This document shows, in pieces, positions 53,101 through 63,788 of a DNA stretch of 64,000 nt; position 1 is the first letter of the stretch; the number at the start of each line of letters is the position of its first letter. Source of the stretch: Undaria pinnatifida (lineage: Eukaryota; Sar; Phaeophyceae; Laminariales; Alariaceae); contig JABAKD010000012.1 in the NCBI GenBank assembly GCA_012845835.1, positions 1,197,120 to 1,261,119 on the forward strand, read 5' to 3'. A program made the position numbers and the translations under genes. The notes beneath the pieces are model-generated. The model was given only the letters and a program-made list of their open reading frames with translations, was not told where the DNA came from and searched no databases.

Positions 53101-56100
53101 TCACAGAAAGTGCTATCTAAGCGGTGTTGCTGATGGTGTTTTGTGACATTGGCGATGGTGTTGGTGTTGGTGGTGTTGGTTGTGGTGATGGTGTGGGTCG
53201 TGGTGTTGGTGTGGGTCGTGGTGTTGGTGTTGGTCGTACTAGCGTTGGTGTTGGGTGTTGGGGGATAGTGTTGTTGGTTGTCGTGCTGATCATGGTTGGT
53301 GGTGACGGTGGTTGTGTTGGTGTTGGTGTTGGTGTCGGTCATGTGCTAGCGCTGGTGTTGGTGTTGGCGTTGGAGTTGGTCGTGGTGTTGTAGGTGCTGG
53401 TAGTGTTGTTGCTGTTTGCTGTTGGTGAGGAGGTAGACGCTGGGAGCACTATCCAAGTGTTTGCTGGTGGCGGTGTTAGCGTTGTTGGGTATCGGCGTTG
53501 ATGCTGGTGTTTGTGTTATTTAACCAACCTTGCAACCCCTGCAACCCCCGTCGCGCATGTAGCTACCCAATGTGTGGACAACTATTAGCAAGTCAGCTAT
53601 CAGCAATACAACGTTGGGTTTGTCATTGTTTTTTAGGTCCTTTGGCAAACCAACCCCCCCGCCCCCCTTCCCCCTCTCTATCGCAGCTATCTAAGGTGTG
53701 GGCAACCTTCAGCAAGTCGGCGATCAGCAATAAAAAGTTGAACGTGCAGGTTTCTCTCTCCAGAAGCACGGCGGGGTCTCAATCGCCGACTACCGCTGGG
53801 ACGGCAACCGGTATATCCCCTACGCGACTGGCGGATGGAAATGCCGCTGCGTTTGTGTCTCCGGCCCGTCCAACGGCCCCTCCCCCCCCCCATAATGCTG
53901 GTGTGGGGCGAGGCTACGGCGCGGAGAATGGGAGAAGGGATGTCGGGAGGGGGGGAGGGGGGGGGCTGGAAGATGACTCGAGGATGCTTGCCCACAAGTA
54001 TGAGGATGTGAGTGGCTGGTTTGGTTTGATTTGGTTTGGTTGAGGGTTTGGGAAGGTGGGTGGCTGGTTGGTTGGTTGATGGGTTGGTTGCTTGCAGTTT
54101 GATCGATTGATTGGTTGCACGATTGGTTTGGTTGTTCGGTCATTTTTTCGGCTGATTGGTGTGTTGGTGGTTTGGCTTGGTTTAGCTGGGTTGTTGAGCG
54201 GTTAGGGTAAGCTGGTCAGTCGGTTTGTCGGTTTGTTGTTTTTTTTGGGTTGGGTAGTGGGTGGGTTGGTGGGCTGCTCGAGGGTTTTGTTTTGGTTGGT
54301 TGGTCGATTGGTCGGTCGGTTGGTTAGTTGGTCGTTGGTGGCCGGTGGGTTAGTCAGTTGTTTGGTTTGATGTGCTGGTTGGCTGGTCTCTTGAGCGCGT
54401 TGTCGCTCGGAAGCATCATCGCAGATGGAGCGCTAAGCCTTTCTTGTTTTTCAGACGAGGTTTTGTGGTTTGTTTTTCTGTTTTTTCTTGCCGTCGCGGC
54501 AGTGGTGGTGGTAGTGTGGTGGTGTTGGTGATGGTAGTGGTAGTGTGGCGGTGTTGGTGATGGTGGTAGTGTGGCGGTGTTGGTGATGGTGGTGGTAGTG
54601 TGGCGGTGTTGGTGATGGTGGTGGTAGTGTGGCGGTGTTGGTGATGGTGGTAGTGTGGCGGTGTTGGTCATGGTGGTGGTAGTGTGGTGGTGTTGGTCAT
54701 GGTGGTGGTAGTGTGGTGGTGGTGGTGATGGTGGTGGTGGTGGTGGTGGTGATGGTGGTGGTGATGGTGGTGGTGTTGGTCATGGTGGTGGTAGTATGGT
54801 GGTGTTGGTCATGGTGGTGGTAGTGTGGCGGTGTTGGTGATGGTGGTGGTAGGGTGGTGGTGTTAGAGGTGATGGTGGCGTAATGGCATGTTAGAGGTGG
54901 TGGTGGTAATGGTGGTGGTGGTTGTTACTACTCTGCTGCATTTCTTGTTGCGTAGTTTGGTCAAGCCATCGGGGTGCGCGGATTGCTCACAGCTGCTGAT
55001 ATTTCGCACGTGTGCTTTCTGTCCTACTTTTTTACCTGGGGTTGATTCAGGTTGTGAATTATGCCGTTAACCTTGCGGAAGAGCTCGACGACTTGAGTCA
55101 GTCATTGGAGGATACTAAGAAGGCGTTAATCGCAGCTGCTTAGCGTTCGCCCTCCTCGCGTTTTCCGGGTTGGTATTGCAATCGCGATACTCACAGCTTC
55201 TTGCTGTATGATAGCTGATTGTGCGATCGGAGCGCGCGCATTGCTTGCAGTGCGCGCTTTGCTCTCAGCTGCTTATTTTTCGCCCTCCCTCGCCTTTCTT
55301 AGATGATCGTGCAATTGCGATGCGCGTTGTGCGCAGCTGATGTTTCTTTTTTTGCTTGCGTGTGCTGATTTTCTCGCGTGGCCTGGGCTTTGTTTAGCTG
55401 GTAAACTATACCGCGAACCTTACGGAAGAGCGCGACGACTTGAACCAGTCCTTGGAGGAAGCTAAGAAGGCGCTGCAGAGGGAAATGGCCACTAGGATCG
55501 CGCTAGAGTCCAAGGGCCAGTTGCTCCAGGGAAGAAAGGTGTGTGCTACTGTATGTACGGGAGGTAGTGATTTAGAGTGTGATGCGTTTTCGGCCTGTAA
55601 TCGCTATGTGTAACTATTTCGACCCATGCTCCGTACCGGATGTGACGATTTCGGTCCTGATCATTACAGGTGTGATTTTTTTCATTGTACTTTTGATGGC
55701 GCCAAACGGTAAATACCCTTTCGAGATGCTTGAAGCGCCCGCCGATCGCCAAGGCATACAAAGCCGGCAACCATTTAAACTGTCCCGCAACCGGTAACGC
55801 ACTGAAGTTTACAACAGTTTCGAGTATTCTGCGACCACCAGCACGAACAAGCTCACGAAGGTTAGAGATATCCTGCTACGCGAGTTCATATGACAGCGAC
55901 AGCTATGCTTGTCTTCTTACCGCTGCTGTCGTGCAACATCAAAATGACCCGTGCAAAAAAAACCCGACCTGTGCAACACCAAAATGACCTGCAGAGCTCT
56001 GATCGAGGCGATGCAGGCATTCCTACGGCCGCCCAGCCACCGTAATCGTTATGTGACGAGTTTGGCGCATGGTAATTACCGGGTTTGAAGAGTTCAGCTC

Positions 56101-56771
56101 AACCCATAGTCATCACCGTTAGGTCCTGTTTGTTTATAACTGTTGCCGTTGCTCCTGTGCAACACCAAAATGACCTGTGCTGCACTTAACCTGTGCAATA
56201 CCAAAACGACCTGTGCAACACCAAAATACCCTGCGAGACTGTTTTCGGCGACGTTGCCGTCCGACCGCCGTCCAGCCACCACAAATCGCCATCACATAAT
56301 CAGTGCCGGATATGACGTGTTCGGTCCATGATCATTACCAATTCACATCTCCTGTTTTTTTTGTACGTTACCATTTATGTGCAACACCAAAATGACCTGC
56401 AGGGCTCTGGTCGAGGCGACGGAGGCGTTCGACCGCCGTCCAGCCACCAGCGGGGAGGGACCGGCTTCGGGTGGTGCACGCTAGCCTTCGTAGCCGTGCT
56501 TTTTTTCTTCCTCGGACACTGGCTAGACTTCGCGAGCGCCGGCGGTGGCGGTAGGAGCAGCAGCAGCGACGGTGGTTTTGGTAGCAGTGGCGGTGGCGTT
56601 CAGGGTGTCGGTACGACAGGATTCGGGAAAAATTCTGCGCCGGGAGTGATGAGGGCCGTTGCGGGAGACTCTGAGAGGGGGGGCGAGGGAAAGAGCTACC
56701 TTGGCGCTGCGGCCTCCGCGGGTTTATCAACTCCTGAAGACGCCGCGGGGAGCTCGTCCCGGGACGGATAA
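50142..56771 (+). CDS. VAP-type protein: MSP domain, coiled coil, C-terminal membrane anchor
   Basis: Exons: 50142-50261, 50933-51039, 52180-52306, 53687-54007, 55398-55538, 56403-56771; all phases agree. VAPs are ER membrane proteins whose MSP domain binds FFAT-motif partners at membrane contact sites. The MSP domain covers exons 1-3: PETLVFDLFP, INNSSEVTIAFK, VKTTEPRRYLVRPNQGMVAPG and DKFLVQSVAL. The AFKVKTT..YLVRPN..G block is diagnostic. Exon 4 is a Ser/Thr/Pro/Gly linker, exon 5 a coiled coil (LVNYTANLTEERDDLNQSLE). Exon 6 carries one membrane segment (CTLAFVAVLFFFLG), followed by ~85 Gly/Ser-rich residues, an unusually long tail after a VAP anchor. Start: ATG 50142 or in-frame 50154; the latter (MPQITPETLVF) fits family length better. 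About 390 residues. Confidence 0.9.
50378..50460 (-). repeat. Short dispersed repeat with SINE-like tail, copy 2
   Basis: Matches 43338-43430 nearly base for base through the GTGACTGGAGCCTGTCCTG and GACCACGGACTTG blocks. Lies in the first VAP intron. Confidence 0.85.
51060..51244. mobile_element. MITE-like element, TIR GTCCCTCTGTAGTGCCGG, copy 1
   Basis: Left end GTCCCTCTGTAGTGCCGG (51060) pairs with CCGGCACGGTAGAGGGAC at the right end (51227-51244). The interior has repeated CTATAGTGC motifs. Copy 2 is at 59036-59198. Lies in VAP intron 2. Confidence 0.9.
51806..52015 (+). mobile_element. tRNA-derived SINE, copy D (5'-truncated)
   Basis: Lacks most of the tRNA-like head. From CCGAGTGCATACTCGT it follows the SINE body (GGGAAAGCGCGAGAGCGAGAG, GGGACGACACCTGTGACCA, CCAGAAGCTGG) and ends TTAAAAG. 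Lies in VAP intron 2. Confidence 0.88.
52307..53090 (+). repeat. Three decayed copies of the end of VAP exon 3 and its donor
   Basis: The exon end (GATTTCGTCCGTTGCCACCAG.. GCAAGCAGAGGCG|GTGAGC) recurs near 52448-52500, 52763-52815 and 53024-53078. Each keeps ATCG.C.GTTGC, GAGCAAGCAAGCA-like sequence and a GTGAGC or GCGAGC. They are separated by long GGTGTTGGT tracts. Confidence 0.88.
52360..53430. repeat. GGTGTTGGT / GTGATGGT repeats in VAP intron 3
   Basis: Degenerate GTTGGT and GTGATG tracts fill most of the intron and make long ORFs on both strands (Val/Gly or Asn/Thr-rich), which I do not count as genes. Confidence 0.9.
53563..53640 (+). repeat. Decayed upstream copy of VAP exon 4 start
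   Basis: Reads LPNVWTTISKSAISNTTLG against LSKVWATFSKSAISNKKLN in the exon at 53687. Keeps the AG acceptor. It is 124 bp upstream. Confidence 0.88.
54030..54930. repeat. GGTTGGTT and GGTGGTAGTGTGGCGGTGTTGGTGAT repeats in VAP intron 4
   Basis: 54030-54360 is TTGGTTGG-rich. 54490-54930 is a ~27-30 bp unit (GTGTTGGTGATGGTGGTAGTGTGGCG) repeated about a dozen times. Confidence 0.93.
55051..55143 (+). CDS. Possible alternative terminal exon of the VAP-like gene
   Basis: Acceptor TTGATTCAG, then VVNYAVNLAEELDDLSQSLE..TKKAL.., in the same phase as exon 5 (LVNYTANLTEERDDLNQSLE) and open for 30 codons before TAG at 55141-55143. If spliced from exon 4 it would give a VAP with a short coil and no membrane anchor. 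It is a tandem duplicate of exon 5, and substitutions are largely conservative. It could also be a decaying fossil; the donor region of the parent is not preserved. Confidence 0.5.
   Translation, partial: VVNYAVNLAEELDDLSQSLEDTKKALIAAA
55930..56300 (+). repeat. Two decayed copies of the acceptor and start of VAP exon 6
   Basis: ACCAAAATGACCTGCAGAGCTCTGATCGAGGCGATG at 55978-56045 and CCAAAATACCCTGCGAGACTG..CCGTCCGACCGCCGTCCAGCCACCA at 56218-56285 parallel 56387-56450. The preceding intron end (CTGTGCAACACCAAAATGACC) is further repeated at 55930-55990 and 56155-56230. Confidence 0.88.
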
Positions 56772-57529
56772 CTCTGTTATTGCTGCACTGTATGGAAAGC
56801 GTACGATTCGTGATATCTAAGAAGGAGTGAAGCTGTTTTTTCATTCACAGACCGCTTTGGAACTGCGCTGCCGTAGGGTTAGTTATTGGCGTTTGTGAGT
56901 GGTGACGTCCTTATTCCGTTTGACGTCCGCCGACGGTTACAAATGAACGTTGCGGTTGGGGTTATTGACTGGCAGGAGGGGAGGGGAGGGGGAGAGAGAG
57001 AGGGAAGAAGAGGGGGAACGACGGGACGGTAGGCAGGGGCGGATAGGGGAATGGGGGAGGAGGAGGGAAGAGGGGAAGCAGGGCGGGCGCAGGGGGGAAG
57101 GGTGAGTGCAAACGGAACGCGCACGACAAAATACAATACACTCACGTCTATATATAGCTGCGTCCCCTTATCTGGGGGCTAGGCTGTTCGTCCGCGGGCG
57201 TTTTCTAGAGGTGTGTGGATGGAGAATTGAGGCCGGGGGGGAAGAGGGGGGGGGGGTTGGCGGAGTTCAGTCGGTGTTGCGTTTTCTTGTGGGTATATAG
57301 ACGAGGTTTCGTATTGGGCTGCTGTACGTAGAGAGCATTGGTGGATGGTGATGGTTGTGGTGTCTTCTTCGGCTCGGGGGTTGAGTGTTTTGACGCGGCG
57401 TGGAGGCGTTCGAGTCTTTGGGCTCATCGTCAGGACGCGTGCGGGGCGCGCGGTCTTTAGGAAGAGCGAGTCTTGCTGTCCGTCTGGGGGCAAAGCACTA
57501 GTAATTTGTTGGCTGTGGGAAAGGGCAAA

Positions 57530-58000
57530 GGGCAATTCAGCGTTAGCGATCTTGGGAAAGGCAAAACGCAATTAGTTGTTAGCGGTGTTGGGGCAATACA
57601 CAATTGATTGCTTCCGGTGTAGACCGAAACGCTATTCGTTGTTGTCGGTGTAGGAAAGGGTAACGCGCAATTGACTGTCAGTTGTGTCAGGCTAAACGCA
57701 ATGCGTTGCTAGCGAGGTTATTGGGAGGGGCGAAACGAACCTATTTTTCGGCGGTGTTGGCCGAATCGCTATAAGCTGTTGGCGTCGGGAGAAGAGAAAA
57801 TTAATTGCTCGCGGTGTTGGGCCGAACGCCGTTAATTGTTACAGCAGCAGTGTTGGCCGAAACGAAAAATACTGCTAGCGGTGTTAGGCTATGAACACGA
57901 TCCATTGTTAGCGGTGTTGTTGGTCAAAACGCTATTAATTGCTGGCTGAACGCGAGTAATTGATGGTGTTGCCCAAGGGTTAGCTGGATCGCCGTTTTCG
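57530..58000. repeat. GCGGTGTTGGG..AACGC.ATTAATTG minisatellite
   Basis: About nine degenerate units of 45-60 bp in the intergenic space after the VAP-like gene. 56772-57530 holds only G-rich runs and short ORFs with no family signature. Confidence 0.9.
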
Positions 58001-58079
58001 TGAATGGTATCGTCATCGGAGGCGTGGTGTCCTGATTTCGACGACGCCAACCTCGCGCAAGTCCATTTTTCGATGGTCT

Positions 58080-58400
58080 TGGATTGGATGTTTCGGGGCA
58101 ACTACTGCTAAGGGCAATATCCCGAAAACGGTATGCCGTTAATATTAATTTATTAACGGCAACAGCCGGAAAAAGGTGTACCGTAAAAATTCAATCCGTG
58201 GTACTTGTTGCGATCATACGTGGTCTGTTCTATTGAATGTTTCGTGGCTGCTATGAATATTAAGGGCACTACTGTAGCCTAAAACGGTGTACCGTTAATA
58301 GCCGACCCTTCATACGATAGGTGGTCATGTTAGTCTTGAATGTTTCGGGCCTACTAGGGGCAATAGCCGGAAAACGGTACACCGTTAATAATAAGCCCTG
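58080..58400. repeat. ~125-bp tandem repeat, three units
   Basis: Each unit has TTGAATGTTTCG, GGGCAATA, CC..AAAACGGT.TACCGTTAATA. Intergenic. Confidence 0.85.
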
Positions 58401-58499
58401 GGTACCAATGGTACCAGATGCGATGCGTGGTACTCGTTGTCTTGTTCGCGCCTTCCGTTTGCCGGTGGTGTCTGTAGGTGTGTGTAGCCGGCTTTCGTG

Positions 58500-58945
58500 C
58501 GTGCGGTATGTTTTGCTAACGTACGGAGGCTTGTTTTTTCGTCTGTTGCGATATTTGGTTGCAAAATCTGCTTCTGCTGTATGGAGGCTTGTTTGTCGCG
58601 TTCCCTCGTGCGATTTTTTTTCTAAACGTAGTATACGTATGGAGACTTTTTTGTCAGCTGCCCTCTCGTGCGATGTGTTGGTGCAAAACTGCTACTCGTA
58701 TGCTACGGAGGCTTTTTTTGTCATCTGCTTTCTACAGTGTAGTGCGGTGTATTCTGCAAACCCACTACATACTCGTGTCGAGGCTTTTTTGTCATCTGCT
58801 CTCTTGCGATATTGTTGCAAAACTACTACTCGCACAGCGTACCATCGGTATAGAGGCTTTTTTGTCATCCCCCTCGTGCGGTATGTTTTGCAAACCGATG
58901 AAGGCTTGTTTGTCATCTACGGTCATGCGATATTTTGTTGCAATC
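58500..58945. repeat. ~60-bp tandem repeat (GGAGGCTTTTTTGTCATCTGC...)
   Basis: About eight units of GGAGGCTTGTTTGTC.TCTGC..CTCGTGCGATATTTTGTTGCAAAA. The + strand ORF over it (220 codons) is periodic and has no domain, so I do not call it a gene. Confidence 0.92.
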
Positions 58946-59035
58946 TTATGACTGTTTCTCGTCTTGCCTTTTGGGCGCTGTAAAAACCATGGATGAAAAC
59001 AGCACGCCCAGTGATGGTGGAAGGTACGTACAGTA

Positions 59036-59198
59036 GGTCTCTGTAGTGCCGGTTGGGTAGTGCCGGCCGCCCGCTATAGTGCCTGTGGAATCGCTTGGCA
59101 CAGATGGAAACAAAGCAGTAGTGAACGTATGCGTGGTGCTGGTTGCCGCTATAGTGCCGTTGTATCCGACTGGCACATACCGGCACCATAGAGGGACC
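59036..59198. mobile_element. MITE-like element, TIR GGTC(C/T)CTCTGTAGTGCCGG, copy 2
   Basis: GGTCTCTGTAGTGCCGG (59036) against CCGGCACCATAGAGGGACC at 59180-59198. The interior matches copy 1 (CTATAGTGC, GTG.AATCGCTTG.CACA.ATGG, GTTGCCGCTATAGTGC). Confidence 0.9.
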
Positions 59199-59569
59199 AG
59201 GTAGTTGCTTGATACGGCCGCTTGAGGTCGCGGCAGCTTTTTTCCCATCCGCCAGAGGTTCACAAAAAATATATATAAAATATTTTCGTGCACGATGCCA
59301 GGCGGTGTGGTAACGAGGGCCTATAATCGCCTCTTCCTTCTTGCGGGGGATTCGCCTGGGCATCATTTCATCAAATTCGATTCAACAAAATCATTATACT
59401 GCTGGTACCATTGTACCCTGTACGTACATATAAACATCAGGTATACAAGAGCAGCGGAGGCTCGAGACGGAGGTTGTACAGTTGTATTGGGTGTGTATCA
59501 CCTTGCCAAAACTCGACCGCTTCGGAGGCGTTGTGCGGAGGGGGACGCGGGGGAACTAGAGCTGATCGA

Positions 59570-59835
59570 TGAGCTCCACGCGAGTAAAAGATCTTTCGGG
59601 CCGAATAGCCCCACGACTACACGATTTTGTTGCTACTTTGGGGCCGCTTAGCTCCCCGAATGAACGATCTTTCGGATCGAATAGCTCCACGAATAAACCA
59701 TATATTGAGCCTGTTAGATCCGCGAACAATTTGAGTCCAAAAGTACAAACAAGAAGATCCTTTGGGCCGATTAGCTCAATATATTTCGGGCCGAATAACT
59801 CCACGCAAGAACGATGTTTTCAGGGATTCCCGTCT
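59570..59835. repeat. ~36-bp tandem repeat (GATCTTTCGGGCCGAATAGC...)
   Basis: About six units of CTTTCGGGCCGAATAGCTCCACGAA.AACGAT. It lies just beyond the 3' end of the THOC7-like coding region and so probably in or near its 3' UTR. Confidence 0.9.
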
Positions 59836-59981
59836 CCAATACTAACCATGTGCCCCCCAAGCCCTATATCAGCCCCACTACTGTGTAACAGAAAACCCAT
59901 CACGGCCGAGGTGACCAAATATCGAAAAAAAATAAAAAAAAGCCCAGGTAGTTCTAGAGGGGTTCGTCAACTTTCCCGAGG

Positions 59982-62900
59982 TCAAGCTACATCCGGCATG
60001 TCCTCGTCCTCTAACCGCCCCCTGGCACCGTCGATGCCGTTGTGGCCCAGGGCACCGTTTGCCCCTATGGCGCCTTCGTCGCTGTCTGCCGAGGGCGATC
60101 GTTTCCGCCTGCTCCGTCGCCGTCCCTCCTCCTCGACCTGCCGACCAAAAAAAAAAGAACGCATAAAACACAGGAGGACAAAGGGAGCATTATACGGTTG
60201 TGCATCACAGGAGGACAAATGGAGATGGCTATTAGACTTTTCGGCGGAATTTTCGAGTTGCACTGTGAGCATAAGTAGCTGCATAAAGCTCAAGTCGACG
60301 CGCACGTTCAAGTTACCGCGCAAGATAAGGTTGCGTAAGTTCAAGTTGCTGCAAAAGTTCCATTTGCTGCTTACGTTCAAGTTGCCGCGCGAGTTCAAAA
60401 TAGCCGTGTAGGGTCAAGTTGCTGTGAACGCACGGCCTCAGGATTCACGCCCCCTCCACGCCATACGCACTACCATTACCATGGCAGAAGTGAGAAACAA
60501 AAAGCGCGATACAACAGTTGCCGGGAAAAGCCTAGAGCTGTAGATACTCACATCAACGTCATCCTCAACATTCCCGTCCTCGTCGCGATCGTCGGCATCG
60601 CCATCTCCTTCCACCTCCGCCCCTATATCCACCACCACCTCCTCCTCGGGGTCCACTAGCTCCAAGGCACCCGCCGTCGGTTCTTCCTCGGCATCACCCT
60701 GAGCAAATAACCAAGTCGTCGAGCCAAAAATATCACATCGTGTCGCCTTTCCGCAAAGTCATTACCTGGTACATTACAACTAAGCCCCTTGAGTATATAC
60801 ATTCTTTTTAGATAATACGCTTGTGTAGTCGTAGTAGTCATTGGGGTTTTGAAAAAATACCAGGTATTCGGTTTCAGTATTCTCTGCGCGGAGCCCGCTC
60901 GACCGTTCGCCACCCGGCCCGCAGCGACCGCACGCCCGTTCCACGCCCGCCTCATACATCAGCCCTCGGTGTCCCCGGCGACATAACGGCCGACGCTTAC
61001 CAACTCGGCAAGCGGGGAGCGTAAAAGGGCTCTCCGGGGGACGGCTCGCTCTCTCCCTGGCAAGGCCGATAATCGAAAAAAAGTGGAAATCCCATCCAGC
61101 TCCTCGGGTATCAGGTCTACTTCTGCGGTGCGTACTGCTGCGTTGCTGTACTGCCGTTGTGGATTGGTCGGTACGTACTGCTGCACTGCTGTTGTACTGC
61201 CGTGGAGGGCAGATACACCACTATGGGTAACGCACGTCTAGCGCCAAGGGCGGAGCCGTGGCCGTATCGCCAGCATACTAATAGTAAGTCACCGACTATT
61301 AATACCAGGTAGTCATTAGTTGGCTGACTATACTAGTAATAAGTCGCCGACTATTAACAGACATTAGTTGGCTGACTATACTAATAGTAAGTCATCGACT
61401 AGATCTTAGTTGTTAGATTACAACTCGCCGACCAGTCATTTAGTTGGCCACCAGGTACCTCGTAGGTATTACCATTAGGTGCATGCGGTAATTCGCGGCG
61501 TTGTGCATCTTAGCATCTTACTCGCGCGTTTGTGGCTCGACGTGTTATACGAAGTATGGTGTTCAATACCGGTGTGTGACGCGTGCTGCGACAGAGGTGC
61601 ACCACTTTTTTTCTGAGGTGCCTCAATTTGGGAGCTCAAGACATGCTCCTCCCCAAAACAGATTCGGAGAATAATCAAAGCTGCTACCGGATGAAAAGTC
61701 CCATGGCCCAGGTACACAACAAGAATCATGCAAAAAAATGTCGTTTTTTTCCCGACGATTTTGGGTTAAGAAGCCCCGTCATTCAGAAAAAAGTTCAGAC
61801 GAAAACTGCTACCTCTGTCGTAGCACACGTAAGTCGGTTACTTGGATATTATTTCGTCACCCAAACAAGACCTATAGCTGTCAAGTCCATGAAACTCATA
61901 AAAAGTAGTCTTACTCACACAGTGGGTGGAACGCTGTGTGACGCTCGACAAAGACAGGACAAAAACGAGAACAAGACGACCAGCAGGGCACCTCACATTC
62001 AATTCACATAGAAAAAAGCGAGAAAATAACTGAAAAACAAGAACAAAAACGAGAATATTAACAAAAAAAAAACATGAAACTGTTGGGAAAAAAAAAAAAA
62101 AAAACGCACAACAACGTTTTCGAGAGAGTAAAACACGAAAAGCAATCCTTACCTCGTCCACCGTGGCCTGCACGTCTGCCACCGACTGCATGATCAATGC
62201 AATCTGCTTCTGCTTGAGCCTCTGCACGGCTTGCACCGCCTGTTTCCTCTCGTCCAAAACCGACAGCTCCTTCTGGAAATTCTCAATCGCCAGCTGAAAA
62301 AAGAACAAAGAAAAAAAACACAATCTCAGTGGGCCAGTGGCAAGACACAACACTGATGTTAGAGCATTGTTACCGTTACCTTGCACGCGGCGCCAATCAA
62401 CCCGCCCAAAACGCACCACGAGACGGCGTCGCTACAAACGCCAGCGCGAATGCGGTGGGACTCCGTTGAGACCGTAGCGGAACGCAGCCCCTGAAAAAAA
62501 ACAGCCCGTGTGTTTGGAATCGTCGTCCATCGCGGCGCAACCCTTTGGCGGTGGAATGTGAAGCAGTTCAGGAACTACCTGGTATGCCAACACCAAAACA
62601 TTGTGAAGCGCAATATCATATCAACAACGGTGCACTCGTAGGGCTAGCGACCCATAGTACGGATGGCATGCCCTCATGCGTGTTCAACAACTCCATGCGG
62701 CGTTTTATCGGTATGAAAACATACAGTCCACTCACCCAACATACGCGTGGTCAAGGCCGTAATCAAAGTGAGATATCTTAGAATTATACGCCAAAATAGA
62801 TCGTGTTTGTTCTGCACAGAGAATGGCAGCCTTCCAAACATCAAAAACGCTACCTACCCCCCCAGCGAAAGCAGTGTCAGGAGCACGAGCAGGAGCAAGC

Positions 62901-63788
62901 ATGGTGCAGGAGAACGAGGGCACGTTGCAGCAGAGATACAAGACAGCGCGAGCACAAGGCACAAACGCATCTGTCAGGCTAGCAGCTCGTCCCGTTTCGG
63001 CTCTGAGCCCCGAAAGGGGAATAAGAAGCACGCCACGAAATGATGTTACTATCATACCACGCCCTACGAAAGTGCTTCGTATGCACAAACAGTAAATGTA
63101 TGCAGTGGGTATCATACCCCGATTAAAGAGCGCCCAGGACAAGAGCGTTCGGGACTTACAAGCGGTCAAATCGGCGTGTCGCGCCTACACTAAAAGCTAT
63201 ACATTTCCAAATACAGATAAGAGGAATGTAGCTAAGAGCGCTTGTTTCGGCTTGACACATGATTCTCTTACATCGGGGTACTCATTGTAATACAAAAAAA
63301 AAAACAGGAAATGACGCCACGCTTCCCGCCAGGTCAGAAATACAACAAAAAAAAAGTGGTGGAATTTCTGTACAAACTAAAAAGAACAAAAATGTTTTTG
63401 TATTCGGTTTTAACGTTCCCTCTCCTACAGAAACCCAGCGGGGTGGGATTTCTGTAAGATACATATATATATACATACGACAACAAACCCTGTGTTATAT
63501 TTGGTTGTAGGGTGCCCCCCCTCTTTAGGCCTCAGCAATGGATGTCGGGTATCGGTCTATTTTGTGCACCCTCGAAAAAAGTAGTGCGCAAATAAATAGT
63601 CCAGCAGTACAGCTGCGGTTGCTGATTTTCCCTCGGGTTTTCCTCACCTTGGTCGCCTTGTGCGGGGGGTACTTGTTGATGTCCTTGCACGCTTCCTCGT
63701 AAATTTCCTTGTGATACCTTTTCTTGCGCTCCACCGCAAGGCCCTCCTTCAGAGCTCCGATCTGCTCCTGCACCTCGTTGATGCTGTC
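59982..63788 (-). CDS. THOC7: THO complex subunit 7 homologue (5' partial)
   Basis: Exons in reading order: 63788-63648, 62293-62153, 60698-60552, 60137-59982; all phase 0. THOC7 is a small coiled-coil subunit of the THO/TREX complex, which couples transcription to nuclear mRNA export. The first visible exon holds the family core: VERKKRYHKEIYEEACKDIN followed by KYPPHKATK, corresponding to the R..R.EY..LAK.I..HPDR..T motif. The second is coiled coil (LAIENFQKELSVLDERKQAV). The third is almost entirely acidic, and the last is a basic, nuclear-signal-like RRRSRRKRSPS stretch ending EDMPDVA and a stop at 59982-59984. The acidic/basic tail lengthens the usual C-terminus. The N-terminal half lies right of the window. 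Confidence 0.88.
60290..60412. repeat. ~20-bp tandem repeat (GTTCAAGTTGCTGC...)
   Basis: Six or so imperfect units of AAGTTCAAGTTGC(T/C)GC in the last THOC7 intron. Confidence 0.85.
61265..61440. repeat. Tandem repeat of TAGTTGGCTGACTATACTA..TAAGTC.CCGACTA
   Basis: Three units of ~60 bp with internal dyad symmetry, in a THOC7 intron. Confidence 0.88.
61487..61576 (+). repeat. Dispersed repeat, copy 3 (partners 47137-47225, 6329-6414)
   Basis: TCTTAGCATCTTACTCGCGCG, TTTGTGGCTCGACGTGTTAT and CGAAGTATGGTGTTCAATACC. Confidence 0.85.
62380..62490 (-). other. Possible in-frame cassette exon in THOC7 intron
   Basis: 111 bp with a TTTTTTTTCAG acceptor and AAG|GTAACG donor, phase 0 at both ends and no stop. 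It would encode GLRSATVSTESHRIRAGVCS, then a hydrophobic VSWCVLGGLIGAACK. Exons on either side align to THOC7 without it, so it would insert 37 residues into the coiled coil. It may be a chance ORF. Confidence 0.25.
63103..63287. mobile_element. Diverged relative of the 44823 MITE
   Basis: The left end CAGTGGGTATCATACCCCGAT and right end CATCGGGGTACTCATTG are imperfect inverted repeats. Internally GCGCC, CGTTCG, GGTCAA..CG.CGTGT..CGCCTA.ACTAAAA and TTAAGAGCGCT-like blocks follow 44823-44995. Confidence 0.75.

Noticed and set aside
51897-53342. Asn/Thr/His-rich ORFs on the minus strand
   Set aside because: Antisense of GGTGTTGGT repeats within a VAP intron.
58321-58983. 220-residue ORF on the + strand
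   Set aside because: Periodic, mirrors a 60-bp tandem repeat, no domain; several frames are equally open.
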